Positions 42,922 through 51,568 of a stretch of 64,000 bases of DNA are shown here, in pieces. Numbering within the stretch: the stretch's first letter is position 1; every line of letters begins with the position of its first letter. The stretch spans positions 62,001 to 126,000 of the IMG/VR virus record IMGVR_UViG_3300025646_005482. The stretch is one strand, 5' to 3'. The notes under the pieces are model-generated. The model saw only the letters and a list, made by a program, of their open reading frames with translations, was not told where the DNA came from and searched no databases. The DNA comes from a virus. Made by a program: the position numbers and the translations under genes.

Positions 42922-43554
42922 ATGGCAGCACATGAAAGAGCCAATGAATCGTTTGGATATCGAGAGCACTTATATTATAATGGAGTAATTAAGAGCACTC
43001 GATATCCTATTAATGATTCATTATCTAGTGGAGCAAAGACCATACTGACGGATAATTTTCCTGCTTACGCTAGCTGGATTGCTAAATATAATCATAATGT
43101 CATTGGCAGTAATGTAGCTTGGCGTGAACCATACGGCAGCGGCACAATGGTTACTTTGTATGTCACTGAGCAACCTATTGATTCATTGAAAACTGAATGG
43201 TCAGTCGACACGAATTTGGATTGTTGCACTTGGTTCGGATTTAAATTTATGTTGACTGATAATTCAGTTCAGCTAAAAGTTCCATTTTATGATCCTGACG
43301 GTTATTACACACAACCATCATTTCCAGTAACACCAGCACACTTTGCTAATGTGTATAGTACAAGCGGTTTATGGGGAAAAAGGGAAGCATTTTTCTGGGA
43401 AGGTGGTTATCAGACAATTACTAATTATTGTAATACACATGGTCTATCAAAACCATGGGGAAGTAACACGAGTTTAAGATTTAGACAGTGGTCTGTAGTT
43501 TATGATTCAGAAACACTTGTGCCAGAAATGGTAAAAATGTATGTCTACGAATAA
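42922..43554 (+). CDS. Virion-associated hypothetical protein
   Basis: 210 residues, rich in Trp, Tyr and Phe, no signal peptide. Segments like DCCTWFGFKFMLTDN and WGKREAFFWEGGYQT suggest a compact beta-sandwich. It sits between two large structural genes and in the same orientation. No family recognised. Confidence 0.65.
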   Translation: MAAHERANESFGYREHLYYNGVIKSTRYPINDSLSSGAKTILTDNFPAYASWIAKYNHNVIGSNVAWREPYGSGTMVTLYVTEQPIDSLKTEWSVDTNLDCCTWFGFKFMLTDNSVQLKVPFYDPDGYYTQPSFPVTPAHFANVYSTSGLWGKREAFFWEGGYQTITNYCNTHGLSKPWGSNTSLRFRQWSVVYDSETLVPEMVKMYVYE

Positions 43555-43675
43555 AGAAATTAAATTTTTACATGATGTAAAAAAGATTAATGAAAAATTC
43601 TGGGCAGCGGTAGAAAGAGAAAAAAAGATACGTCAATATAACGTTGATAAGAAGATAGGTAAAGTCAATGGCTAG
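43541..43675 (+). CDS. 44-residue basic peptide
   Basis: A frame starting ATG 43541 within the end of the previous gene and stopping inside the start of the next (14- and 8-base overlaps). Lys-rich helix (EIKFLHDVKKINEKFWAAVE). The ribosome site is weak, so the bridging position is the only support. Confidence 0.4.
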   Translation: MSTNKEIKFLHDVKKINEKFWAAVEREKKIRQYNVDKKIGKVNG

Positions 43676-46535
43676 GAAAAATCTTGGACGAAGTATAAAC
43701 ACCCTTAGGAAAAAAGGTCAAAGCATATTTAGACTGCCTCGTAATATTCCTAATTTTGCTGGTGGTAATTCACTTAATCCTCTTAAAGTTAGACCTATGG
43801 TGATCAAAGCGCGTGGTCTTAAGCCTAATACAAAGTATAAGGTAATGCTTGATAATCAAGCTGGTAGCGCGTTCGAGGATATTACTGACACATCAAAACC
43901 AGTGGGTAAAACTCGTAAAAATAATACTATTACTCGTATTGCTCCAGCTTTTGGCGGAGGTAAACCTGCGCGTCAATTTATCAAGACTGACTCGAAAGGA
44001 AATCTTGAAGTAAGGTGCAAGCCTTTTGGTACCGAAGAAAATACTAAACCGGCAGTTGTTGTTCCTTCTCCTGGTGTAATAGTTTGTAAACCGCCTACAC
44101 ATGGTAAATTGTGGAAATACTGGCATGGACGTGTTCGCGCTAACGATTTCGGCAGAGATAGAATCAAGCTGATTCAATACAGCGCAATTCAGAATCCTGA
44201 CGCCTCTGATCGTGTAAAAACACTTAAAAAAGAAATTTCTACTGAGACTGTTAGACCTGGTAAACCTACGAGTCGGCCTAAAAAAGCACCAGAGTATTAT
44301 TTGCCGCCTGCTGTTATCTGCGATGTTCCGCCAAAACCCGAAGGCGAGATCATTAAGAAAGTTCAAGAAAAGGTAATCACTGATTATTATCAAACTTTTT
44401 ATATCGATGCTGACGTCGTAGACGGTTCTGATACTGTTGATTTGTTGGATGTTTCTTTGTATATCCGCTCAAAACCACAATTTAAAGCAAATGCATCAGG
44501 AGCAGAAGGTCCTGGCATCAATATTTGTTTGATAGATTGTGAAGTAGATGGTACTCCTATCATTGATTCTAAATATGCAGACTCAGTTGTTGACCTCGAT
44601 TATCATGCTATCAAAGCATCACCTCTTGCAACTTCTGAAACTGTATTTAAATTCCCTAGTCCGGTCACCGTAAGAACTAATGCTCATTATGCGATCGCAG
44701 TGTTCCTTGAAGATCAGGGCTACATACTTTGGGACAATCGTAAAGGCGATCTGACCATTGTAGATGGTCAGAAAACTGAAGAGCGCTCACAAGGTTCATC
44801 TAAAGGTCATAAAGGCGACGTCTATTTTTATAACGATGAAGCAGTTCAAGGCAAAAAAGGCAAACCACAATGGGTACCTAAGAATGATCTTGACTTAAAG
44901 TTTGATGTACATATTGCAGAATATTCAGTTAGTGATGTAACAGTAAAACTTGTAAACAAGCCATATGAATTCTTTAACCTGTCTTCTGTTTCCGGAACAG
45001 ACTGGGATCCAGGCGAATTAGTTTATAAGCAACAAGCATCTAATCGTCCAGGTACCGTATCTGTTGTTGCAGGTGCACAAAAAATTACTGGTGACGCTAG
45101 TACAGACTTTACTGATTTGACTGATGGTCAAAAAATTGTATTGATCGATTCTACTGATAACAGTATCAGAGACATTTTTACTGTCGATCGATCAGTTTCT
45201 GGTACAGCAAACACTTTGTATGTAGATGAAATTGCCGAGATTGACATTACTGGAAATTATCAAGTTACTGTTGTGGCTGAAGTAGAATATTTTGATTACT
45301 ACTTTAATTCCATTCGACTAGAGAATTCCAGCGTAAACTATACTCAATATACAAATGCAAATTCAGCCCTATCAAATACTCTGATTTTTGCAGTTGGAGA
45401 CACTATCAGAGGTGTAGATTCTGGTATGACTGCAGTCATCGACTCTTATAATCCTTTGCCTGTATCTACATTCCGCGCTGATATGAATGCTACTGTACCT
45501 CCACAATTTAAGACAGTTACACATTACAACTTTAGCTATGAAGATTCTACTACACCTGGCGTTTATTACCTTGCTGATACTGATAAGCAATTTTTCTTGA
45601 ATGCACCAAACCACATCAAAGGTTATGCTGGTACATTGCTTAGCGCTTCTCAAGAAGTTGATCAAACTCATTCTGGTATGATTGATAATCAAAGCAGATC
45701 ATCTGAAATTGAGATTACGTATCAATATACTGGTGCTAATACAAGATGTTATGCTTGTCCTACCATTTCTCTTGACGAACTAGAAATGACTACTCACAGA
45801 TGGGTAATTAACAACGATGGTACGAACGAGCACCTGAACGAGGGTAACGCGAAGACAAGACACATTTCATCTGTCCTAGATTTAGGTCCTGGTAGTGATG
45901 CAGAAGATGTTCGTCTTATCATGAATGCATACAAGCCGAGAGGCACTTCTATTCATGCATATGCTAGGATACAAAATAGAGACGATACAGAAAACTTCGA
46001 TAATATCAACTGGACTAAGTTGAAGCTGGTCGGTGGTGGTGATTCGTTTAGTGATCCAACCGAACAGTTTGATTATGTTGAACTTGAATTTGGACTAGAT
46101 GATTATACAACTGGCACAAATATCTCAGGGGCGTTTACTACTGTATCAGGTTCAGCTGTTATTACAGGGTCAGTCGGTACCGATGTTTCTAGTGTAAATG
46201 TTGATGATACAATCAGAATTTATAGTCCTCTATTCGAAGATAATTATCAAATATTTAATGTTGAATCTAAAGATGTCGGAGCTAGAACTATCACATTATC
46301 AGAAGCAATAGCTAATAATAATATTGTTGGTGAGGGTTTCAAAGTCGATATCATGACTGCGCCTACCGCTGCATTTAAGAATCCTGATAATTATGGCATC
46401 GCTAGATATTATAATTCAACAGGTGAGAAGTTCGACACCTATAGCAGATTGCAGGTTAAACTAGTGTTGCTAGCACAAAATAGGTACTTAGTACCAAAAG
46501 TTGATGACTATCGAGTAATTGGAGTTACTGCTTAA
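43668..46535 (+). CDS. Virion structural protein, C-terminal half of a DUF4815-like protein
   Basis: 955 residues. LKVRPMVIKARGLKPNTKYKVMLD near the N-terminus and a C-terminus of the type DVRLIMNAYKPRGTSIHAYARI ... LVPKVDDYRVIGV are motifs that, in marine T4-like relatives I remember, sit in the same polypeptide as the PLNTNL...FDD N-terminus found here at 36667. A middle cysteine region (IVCKPP, VICDVPPKPEGE) precedes the strand-rich body. Probably a baseplate or fibre-network protein. Confidence 0.7.
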   Translation: MARKNLGRSINTLRKKGQSIFRLPRNIPNFAGGNSLNPLKVRPMVIKARGLKPNTKYKVMLDNQAGSAFEDITDTSKPVGKTRKNNTITRIAPAFGGGKPARQFIKTDSKGNLEVRCKPFGTEENTKPAVVVPSPGVIVCKPPTHGKLWKYWHGRVRANDFGRDRIKLIQYSAIQNPDASDRVKTLKKEISTETVRPGKPTSRPKKAPEYYLPPAVICDVPPKPEGEIIKKVQEKVITDYYQTFYIDADVVDGSDTVDLLDVSLYIRSKPQFKANASGAEGPGINICLIDCEVDGTPIIDSKYADSVVDLDYHAIKASPLATSETVFKFPSPVTVRTNAHYAIAVFLEDQGYILWDNRKGDLTIVDGQKTEERSQGSSKGHKGDVYFYNDEAVQGKKGKPQWVPKNDLDLKFDVHIAEYSVSDVTVKLVNKPYEFFNLSSVSGTDWDPGELVYKQQASNRPGTVSVVAGAQKITGDASTDFTDLTDGQKIVLIDSTDNSIRDIFTVDRSVSGTANTLYVDEIAEIDITGNYQVTVVAEVEYFDYYFNSIRLENSSVNYTQYTNANSALSNTLIFAVGDTIRGVDSGMTAVIDSYNPLPVSTFRADMNATVPPQFKTVTHYNFSYEDSTTPGVYYLADTDKQFFLNAPNHIKGYAGTLLSASQEVDQTHSGMIDNQSRSSEIEITYQYTGANTRCYACPTISLDELEMTTHRWVINNDGTNEHLNEGNAKTRHISSVLDLGPGSDAEDVRLIMNAYKPRGTSIHAYARIQNRDDTENFDNINWTKLKLVGGGDSFSDPTEQFDYVELEFGLDDYTTGTNISGAFTTVSGSAVITGSVGTDVSSVNVDDTIRIYSPLFEDNYQIFNVESKDVGARTITLSEAIANNNIVGEGFKVDIMTAPTAAFKNPDNYGIARYYNSTGEKFDTYSRLQVKLVLLAQNRYLVPKVDDYRVIGVTA

Positions 46536-46575
46536 TGAGAGAACCTGGTTTTACAAAACAGACCGAAGGCGTCTT

Positions 46576-46583
46576 TATAAATA
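46576..46583 (+). promoter_or_regulatory. T4-type late promoter box TATAAATA
   Basis: Exact octamer, 20 bases before ATG 46604, with AAAAGGAA between. It is the first good box after 29356, so it divides the 34-kb structural run. Confidence 0.6.
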
Positions 46584-46603
46584 ACAATGAAAAGGAACTC
46601 GCC

Positions 46604-46735
46604 ATGTACCGCTCTCATCGAGCTCGAGCTTATAGGGAGCGGGAACATTCTGAAAGAATAGACAAATTAGAACAAGAATTACAACAAATAAAACAATTAC
46701 TGCAAAAACATATTGTTGCGCAGCGCAAAGATTAG
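46604..46735 (+). CDS. Small coiled-coil protein
   Basis: 43 residues from ATG 46604 (an in-frame ATG at 46535 gives 66 residues but lies upstream of the late promoter box). Arg-rich start (MYRSHRARAYRERE), then a Leu/Gln coiled coil (IDKLEQELQQIKQLLQK). It could trimerise a fibre or be an assembly helper. Position just before a long fibre gene. Confidence 0.55.
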   Translation: MYRSHRARAYREREHSERIDKLEQELQQIKQLLQKHIVAQRKD

Positions 46736-46744
46736 GATAGATAA

Positions 46745-49700
46745 ATGGCATTGTTAACAGGATTTGACGAATTAGATCCGGGTGCGGATACTTTTTCTGA
46801 TTGGTTAAACAAGACCAACGAACTTGTCTTGTACCTCAGAGGAAGTACTGACGCAGGTCAAACTTCTATCATGACCGCCAACTCTCAGCTTGGTGGTTCT
46901 CTCACTTATGGTAATGCTACACTTTGGGGTCAAATGGCTGCCAACTCTATGGTAGTATTCAATAATGGTGATGACGATGATTTTTCTGCGAACGGTGAAT
47001 ATGGCGGTCTGAGAGGTGGTACTTGGGTTGCAGCTGCAAATGCTATTCTAACCGATACACTTTACGTAGTATCTAATACCACATTTACTGACGATACTAT
47101 CAAAGTTAACGTCAACTCTGTATACGGTCTAGTAGTTGAAAACACAATCGATGCAAATGGCGATGTATTGTTTATCGGAGCAGGCGGTTCGAATACCGAT
47201 CCTGAATTACAATGGGAAGCAAACAATGCTACTCTTAATTGGAATGATAATATCAAGGCCACTTTTGGTACTGGAGATGACCTTGAGGTCTATTATACAG
47301 GAACTCGAGGAAATGTAAACACCGATATTCTAGATATTCGTGGTTCTACTAATACAAACATCTTCACAGATGACTTTGAGATGCGCTCTCAGGCCAACAA
47401 TGAGTTGATGTTAACAGCAAATGTCGCGAACGGCGTCGAGCTTTATTGGGATGGCATCAAGAAAGTATCATCAAATACACATGGTGTTGAAGTATACGGT
47501 CAAGTTATTGCTGATAATGGATTTGTTACTTACAACAACCAACCTATCGAGATGGGTGGCGCGAACTACGCAGCAGCCCATAACTTCACCATCGTCACTG
47601 ATGGCACAGATACAACTATAACAGAAACCTCTAACGATTTATCAGTTCGCGTTGAGGATAACTTCCGCGTTACTGATGATACAGGTGCTACTAGCCTCAT
47701 CGTTGCTAATACATCTGGTGAAGTTACACTGTATCACAACAATAATCAAAAGATGCAGACAAATGCTTACGGTGTAGAAATCACTGGAGAAGCAAATACT
47801 GATACGCTGCGTGTTGGTTCCGATGCAAACTTTGATAATAATACTCTGAATTCCAATAGTGTCCATTGGGATGCCACTCTTGAAGTGTGGAATTATCGTG
47901 ATGATGTTAAGGCTACATTCGGTGATTCGGACGATTGGACTTTGTACTATGATGCAGCTGGCAGAGCATATTCAAATGTAGATAATATGGATATTCGGGC
48001 TAGAACCGATATGAATATTATTACAGACGTCTTTGAATTAAAATCAGAAACTGGTCCAGAATTGTATATCTCTGCTGGTGTTGCAGATAATAGCACCGTA
48101 AGATTGTATTACGAAGGAAATGAAAGACTTCAGACAAATACATACGGTGTTGAAGTTACCGGACAATTAGTTGCAAATGGTGGTATCGTTGCATATAATA
48201 ATCAAAAGTTGGAGATGGGCGGTACAAACTACGCTGCAGCTCACAATTTCGAAATTTATACAGATGGTACCGATAGCCATATTACAGAAACTGGTGGCGG
48301 CGATCTTATTGTACAAGCCAATAATATACAAATCGAAGATACAAGTGGCCAAGCGTACTTCTGTGGTACTTCGGGATTGGGAGCTTCTGTCCATTATAAC
48401 GGTGCTATCAAACTAATTACCACAAATATTGGTATTGATATTACAGGCCAAGCAAACACGACTACACTACGAGTGCAAGGAAACGCCGCGTTTGAAAATG
48501 ATGGCGGTGTTGAGTCGATGCATTGGCATTCTAATGACGCTGTGCACGGTACACATTTACACTTCGAAGATGATGTTCAAATTAAAATGGGTGCCGCTCA
48601 TGATTTTGTCATATATCACGAGCCCGGTGGCAATAGCTATATTAAAGAACTGGGTAACGGCGATTTAGTATTACAAGCGAATAACATGCAACTTGAAGAT
48701 ACTTCAGGTCAAGCATACTTCTGCGGTACTGCTGGATCTGGAGCATCGATGCATTTTAATGGTGCTCAAAAACTTATCACTACAAATATTGGTCTTGATA
48801 TTACTGGCGAAGCCAATACTGATACCTTGCGTGTACAATCGACTACTTTACTAGAAGATGATGTTTATTTCGATGGTACAACAGCTGATCAATTGCATTG
48901 GGATTCATCGCAAAATGAATTACACTATAAAGACAATGTTTCAGCAGTCTTTGGCAACACAGATGATCTTAAAATTTACCACGATGGCACTGATGGTCGA
49001 ATTGTAGAATCTACCTCTGGTAATTTACATGTAACTGCAAACAATCTTATTCTAGAAGATACCGACGGTAATCAGTATGTCTGCGGCCTTGCAGGTTTAG
49101 GAACGTCTATTCACTACGCTGGCGCTACTAAGATTATCACTACGAATATTGGTATCGATATTACAGGTGAAGCTAATACTGATACGCTACGAGTGAAGTC
49201 TACAACAGATCTTGAAGACGATATCAGAATACAAGGTTCAACTAACTCTGACACAGTGACATGGGATAAATCAGCTAATACACTTAACTTAGACGACTAC
49301 AACTATCTGACATTCGGTACTGGTGGTGATTTTACTATTCATCACGACGGCAGCAACACATATATGACCGAAATTGGTGTTGGTCACCTTCATGTACAAG
49401 CCAATAATGTACAAATTGAAGACACAGATGGAGATGCATATTTCTGTGGATTAGCCGGAGCAGGAGCTTCTATACACTTTAACGGTGCACAAAAACTTAT
49501 TACCACTGCAACTGGTGTCGATGTAACTGGAAAAGTAGTCACAGATTCATTGCAAGTTGATGGTCATGTAGATCTTGGAGCTTCTGCAGCAGATACCATC
49601 AGCGTACTTGGTGAATTTGACACGGCATTGATTCCTGCAGTCGCTACAGCGAATGTTGGTTCTGTAGCTGATCCATGGGATTGGGGATACTTTAACGATA

Positions 49701-50107
49701 TCGTTGTTGCTAATACAGCGACTATCTTAAATCTTGAAGTAACTACACTCGAAGCCAACGGTGTAGCATTTACTGGTACTGGTGATGATGTCACGACTAC
49801 TTCTACGACTATTATTGATTCGTTTGAATATACTCAAACACAAGGATTTAAGTTCTTTGTACACGGTGAAAATATCAATGATGCCTCTTCTGGTTATGCG
49901 GTTGAAATCAATGTAATTGTAACAGATAATAAAGACATCTACTATACACGATATGGCGAAGTTGAAAATAATATGTCAGATGTCGTGATTGTTCCTGCGC
50001 TGGCAGCTAACACAACTCACGTAATTCTGAATGCAACGTGTGGTTCTGCGAGTGGTACAGATATACATAGATTCAAAGTTCTGAAGATAGAGACGAGAGC
50101 ATCTTAA
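46745..50107 (+). CDS. Long repetitive tail fibre protein
   Basis: 1120 residues. N-terminus FDELDPGADTFSDWLNKTNELV, then about eight imperfect repeats of 90-120 residues built from KATFGxxDDLxIYxDG, xxGDLxVQANNxQIEDTSGQAYFCG and ASxHFNGAxKLITTNxGxDITGEANTDTLRV. The C-terminal ~120 residues (ISVLGEFDTALIPAVATANVG onward) differ and resemble a fibre head. This fibre type is common in marine myoviruses. Coupled by TAATG to the next gene. Confidence 0.8.
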   Translation: MALLTGFDELDPGADTFSDWLNKTNELVLYLRGSTDAGQTSIMTANSQLGGSLTYGNATLWGQMAANSMVVFNNGDDDDFSANGEYGGLRGGTWVAAANAILTDTLYVVSNTTFTDDTIKVNVNSVYGLVVENTIDANGDVLFIGAGGSNTDPELQWEANNATLNWNDNIKATFGTGDDLEVYYTGTRGNVNTDILDIRGSTNTNIFTDDFEMRSQANNELMLTANVANGVELYWDGIKKVSSNTHGVEVYGQVIADNGFVTYNNQPIEMGGANYAAAHNFTIVTDGTDTTITETSNDLSVRVEDNFRVTDDTGATSLIVANTSGEVTLYHNNNQKMQTNAYGVEITGEANTDTLRVGSDANFDNNTLNSNSVHWDATLEVWNYRDDVKATFGDSDDWTLYYDAAGRAYSNVDNMDIRARTDMNIITDVFELKSETGPELYISAGVADNSTVRLYYEGNERLQTNTYGVEVTGQLVANGGIVAYNNQKLEMGGTNYAAAHNFEIYTDGTDSHITETGGGDLIVQANNIQIEDTSGQAYFCGTSGLGASVHYNGAIKLITTNIGIDITGQANTTTLRVQGNAAFENDGGVESMHWHSNDAVHGTHLHFEDDVQIKMGAAHDFVIYHEPGGNSYIKELGNGDLVLQANNMQLEDTSGQAYFCGTAGSGASMHFNGAQKLITTNIGLDITGEANTDTLRVQSTTLLEDDVYFDGTTADQLHWDSSQNELHYKDNVSAVFGNTDDLKIYHDGTDGRIVESTSGNLHVTANNLILEDTDGNQYVCGLAGLGTSIHYAGATKIITTNIGIDITGEANTDTLRVKSTTDLEDDIRIQGSTNSDTVTWDKSANTLNLDDYNYLTFGTGGDFTIHHDGSNTYMTEIGVGHLHVQANNVQIEDTDGDAYFCGLAGAGASIHFNGAQKLITTATGVDVTGKVVTDSLQVDGHVDLGASAADTISVLGEFDTALIPAVATANVGSVADPWDWGYFNDIVVANTATILNLEVTTLEANGVAFTGTGDDVTTTSTTIIDSFEYTQTQGFKFFVHGENINDASSGYAVEINVIVTDNKDIYYTRYGEVENNMSDVVIVPALAANTTHVILNATCGSASGTDIHRFKVLKIETRAS

Positions 50108-50523
50108 TGGCAAATGCAATATATGATAAATACAAGGAAGCATTATTAAATGGTTCAGCAAATACGTCTCTAACTACTGAAACTGTTAAAGTTTCTTTGA
50201 TCGAGTCTAATACTTCTGTTGAGCCATTTACTTCTACAGATGAATTTTATAGTGATGTGACAAGTGTAGTTGCGACAGCTACACTGACTAATGTGACTGT
50301 AGCAGATGGTGTACTCGATGCTGATGATTTAGTATTTGAGTCTGTTACAGATACTACAGTAGACGGAGATGCTAACGCTTTGTTATTTTGGATAGACACT
50401 GGAAATACATCTACTAGCAGACTAGTTGCTTGGATGGACACTGACATAAACGGTTTACCAATTACTCCTGATGGCGCAAACGTAAATGTTACATGGAGCT
50501 CATCAGGAATATTCAAATTATAA
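50107..50523 (+). CDS. Small virion structural protein
   Basis: 138 residues. MANAIYDKYKEALLNGSANTSLTTETVKVSLIES and the C-terminal PITPDGANVNVTWSSSGIFKL belong to a small structural family I have seen annotated next to fibres in marine phages. Thr/Val/Asp-rich beta protein. Function not established. Confidence 0.65.
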   Translation: MANAIYDKYKEALLNGSANTSLTTETVKVSLIESNTSVEPFTSTDEFYSDVTSVVATATLTNVTVADGVLDADDLVFESVTDTTVDGDANALLFWIDTGNTSTSRLVAWMDTDINGLPITPDGANVNVTWSSSGIFKL

Positions 50524-50535
50524 GAAGAGAAAGAG

Positions 50536-51558
50536 ATGGCCGTATCATCACAAAAATTTGACACACTCGATGGATTAGTTGTCACGGGCCCGATGGAAAT
50601 TGGCGGCAATGTGGCTGTCGACACGAACGTCCTTTTTGTAGACACTGTAAACAATCGTGTAGGTATCAATAAAACTCCAACTGTTGCGTTAGATGTTAGT
50701 GGTGCTGTAGCTATTACGAGCGGAAATATTACTGGCCTAACTAATCTTGGAGCTGGTAATCTAAGTCTAAACACTGATACTATTACTGGTACAGCAGGTA
50801 TAACACTAGACGCAGTGGGAGATATTTCTCTAGATGCTGATGGTGCCGACATTCTGTTAAAGGACGCTGGTACACAATACGGCGCTCTCACTAATTCTTC
50901 TGGCAATCTTGTAGTAAAGTCAGGTACTACTACCGCGATGACACTTACATCGGCAGGTGGAGTTGTATTTTCTGATAACTTAGGTATATCAAACGGCAAA
51001 CGTATCGATTTCGGTACGGTCATGGACATGACTGCAGACTCACAGGGTGTTTTATTAAATGCAAACACATATCATCAAGGGTCTATCGTCAGTTATTTTG
51101 GCGGAGTAAAAGATACAAATACGTATCTACAATTTAATGGTGCTGATTCTTTCCAAATAACAACTGGCGGAACAGTTAGAATGACCGTTAATAATAGCGG
51201 TGTGACTATTCCAGGGGCCTTGTTATTCGATAGTGTTGCATCAGATCAACCATATTATGAAACAATCAATGCTCCTGCTGGACTAACATTTAATTTGAAT
51301 AATGGATCAGCGTTTACTAAATCTGGTGGAGGAAGCGGAGGAACTGTAGTGTTTACCATGCCTTCAAGTCCCGGTACAAATAGTTTTGCATGGACAATTA
51401 AATTTATAAACTCTGGCGCATTGACTTGGCCAGCTAGTGTCAAGTGGTCTGAAGGAGTTCAACCGCCAGAATCTTCTGGAACTGATATATATAGTTTTGT
51501 AACGTACGACGGTGGAACCAACATCTATGGCTCACTCGCAGTTAGAAACGCGTCGTAA
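50536..51558 (+). CDS. Tail fibre protein with shared C-terminal tip domain
   Basis: 340 residues. Fibre-like repeats (NNRVGINKTPTVALDVSGAVAIT, GDISLDADGADILLKDAG) and a C-terminal ~95-residue domain ending WSEGVQPPESSGTDIYSF, GSLAVRNAS. The same domain ends the proteins at 60174 and 61821. It is probably a host-contact tip. Confidence 0.75.
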   Translation: MAVSSQKFDTLDGLVVTGPMEIGGNVAVDTNVLFVDTVNNRVGINKTPTVALDVSGAVAITSGNITGLTNLGAGNLSLNTDTITGTAGITLDAVGDISLDADGADILLKDAGTQYGALTNSSGNLVVKSGTTTAMTLTSAGGVVFSDNLGISNGKRIDFGTVMDMTADSQGVLLNANTYHQGSIVSYFGGVKDTNTYLQFNGADSFQITTGGTVRMTVNNSGVTIPGALLFDSVASDQPYYETINAPAGLTFNLNNGSAFTKSGGGSGGTVVFTMPSSPGTNSFAWTIKFINSGALTWPASVKWSEGVQPPESSGTDIYSFVTYDGGTNIYGSLAVRNAS

Positions 51559-51568
51559 GGGGTAAGAT

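Noticed and set aside
50247-51068. Minus-strand open frame of 273 codons
   Set aside because: Shadow of two plus-strand structural genes with normal coupling; composition (Val/Pro/Ser) is that of an antisense frame.
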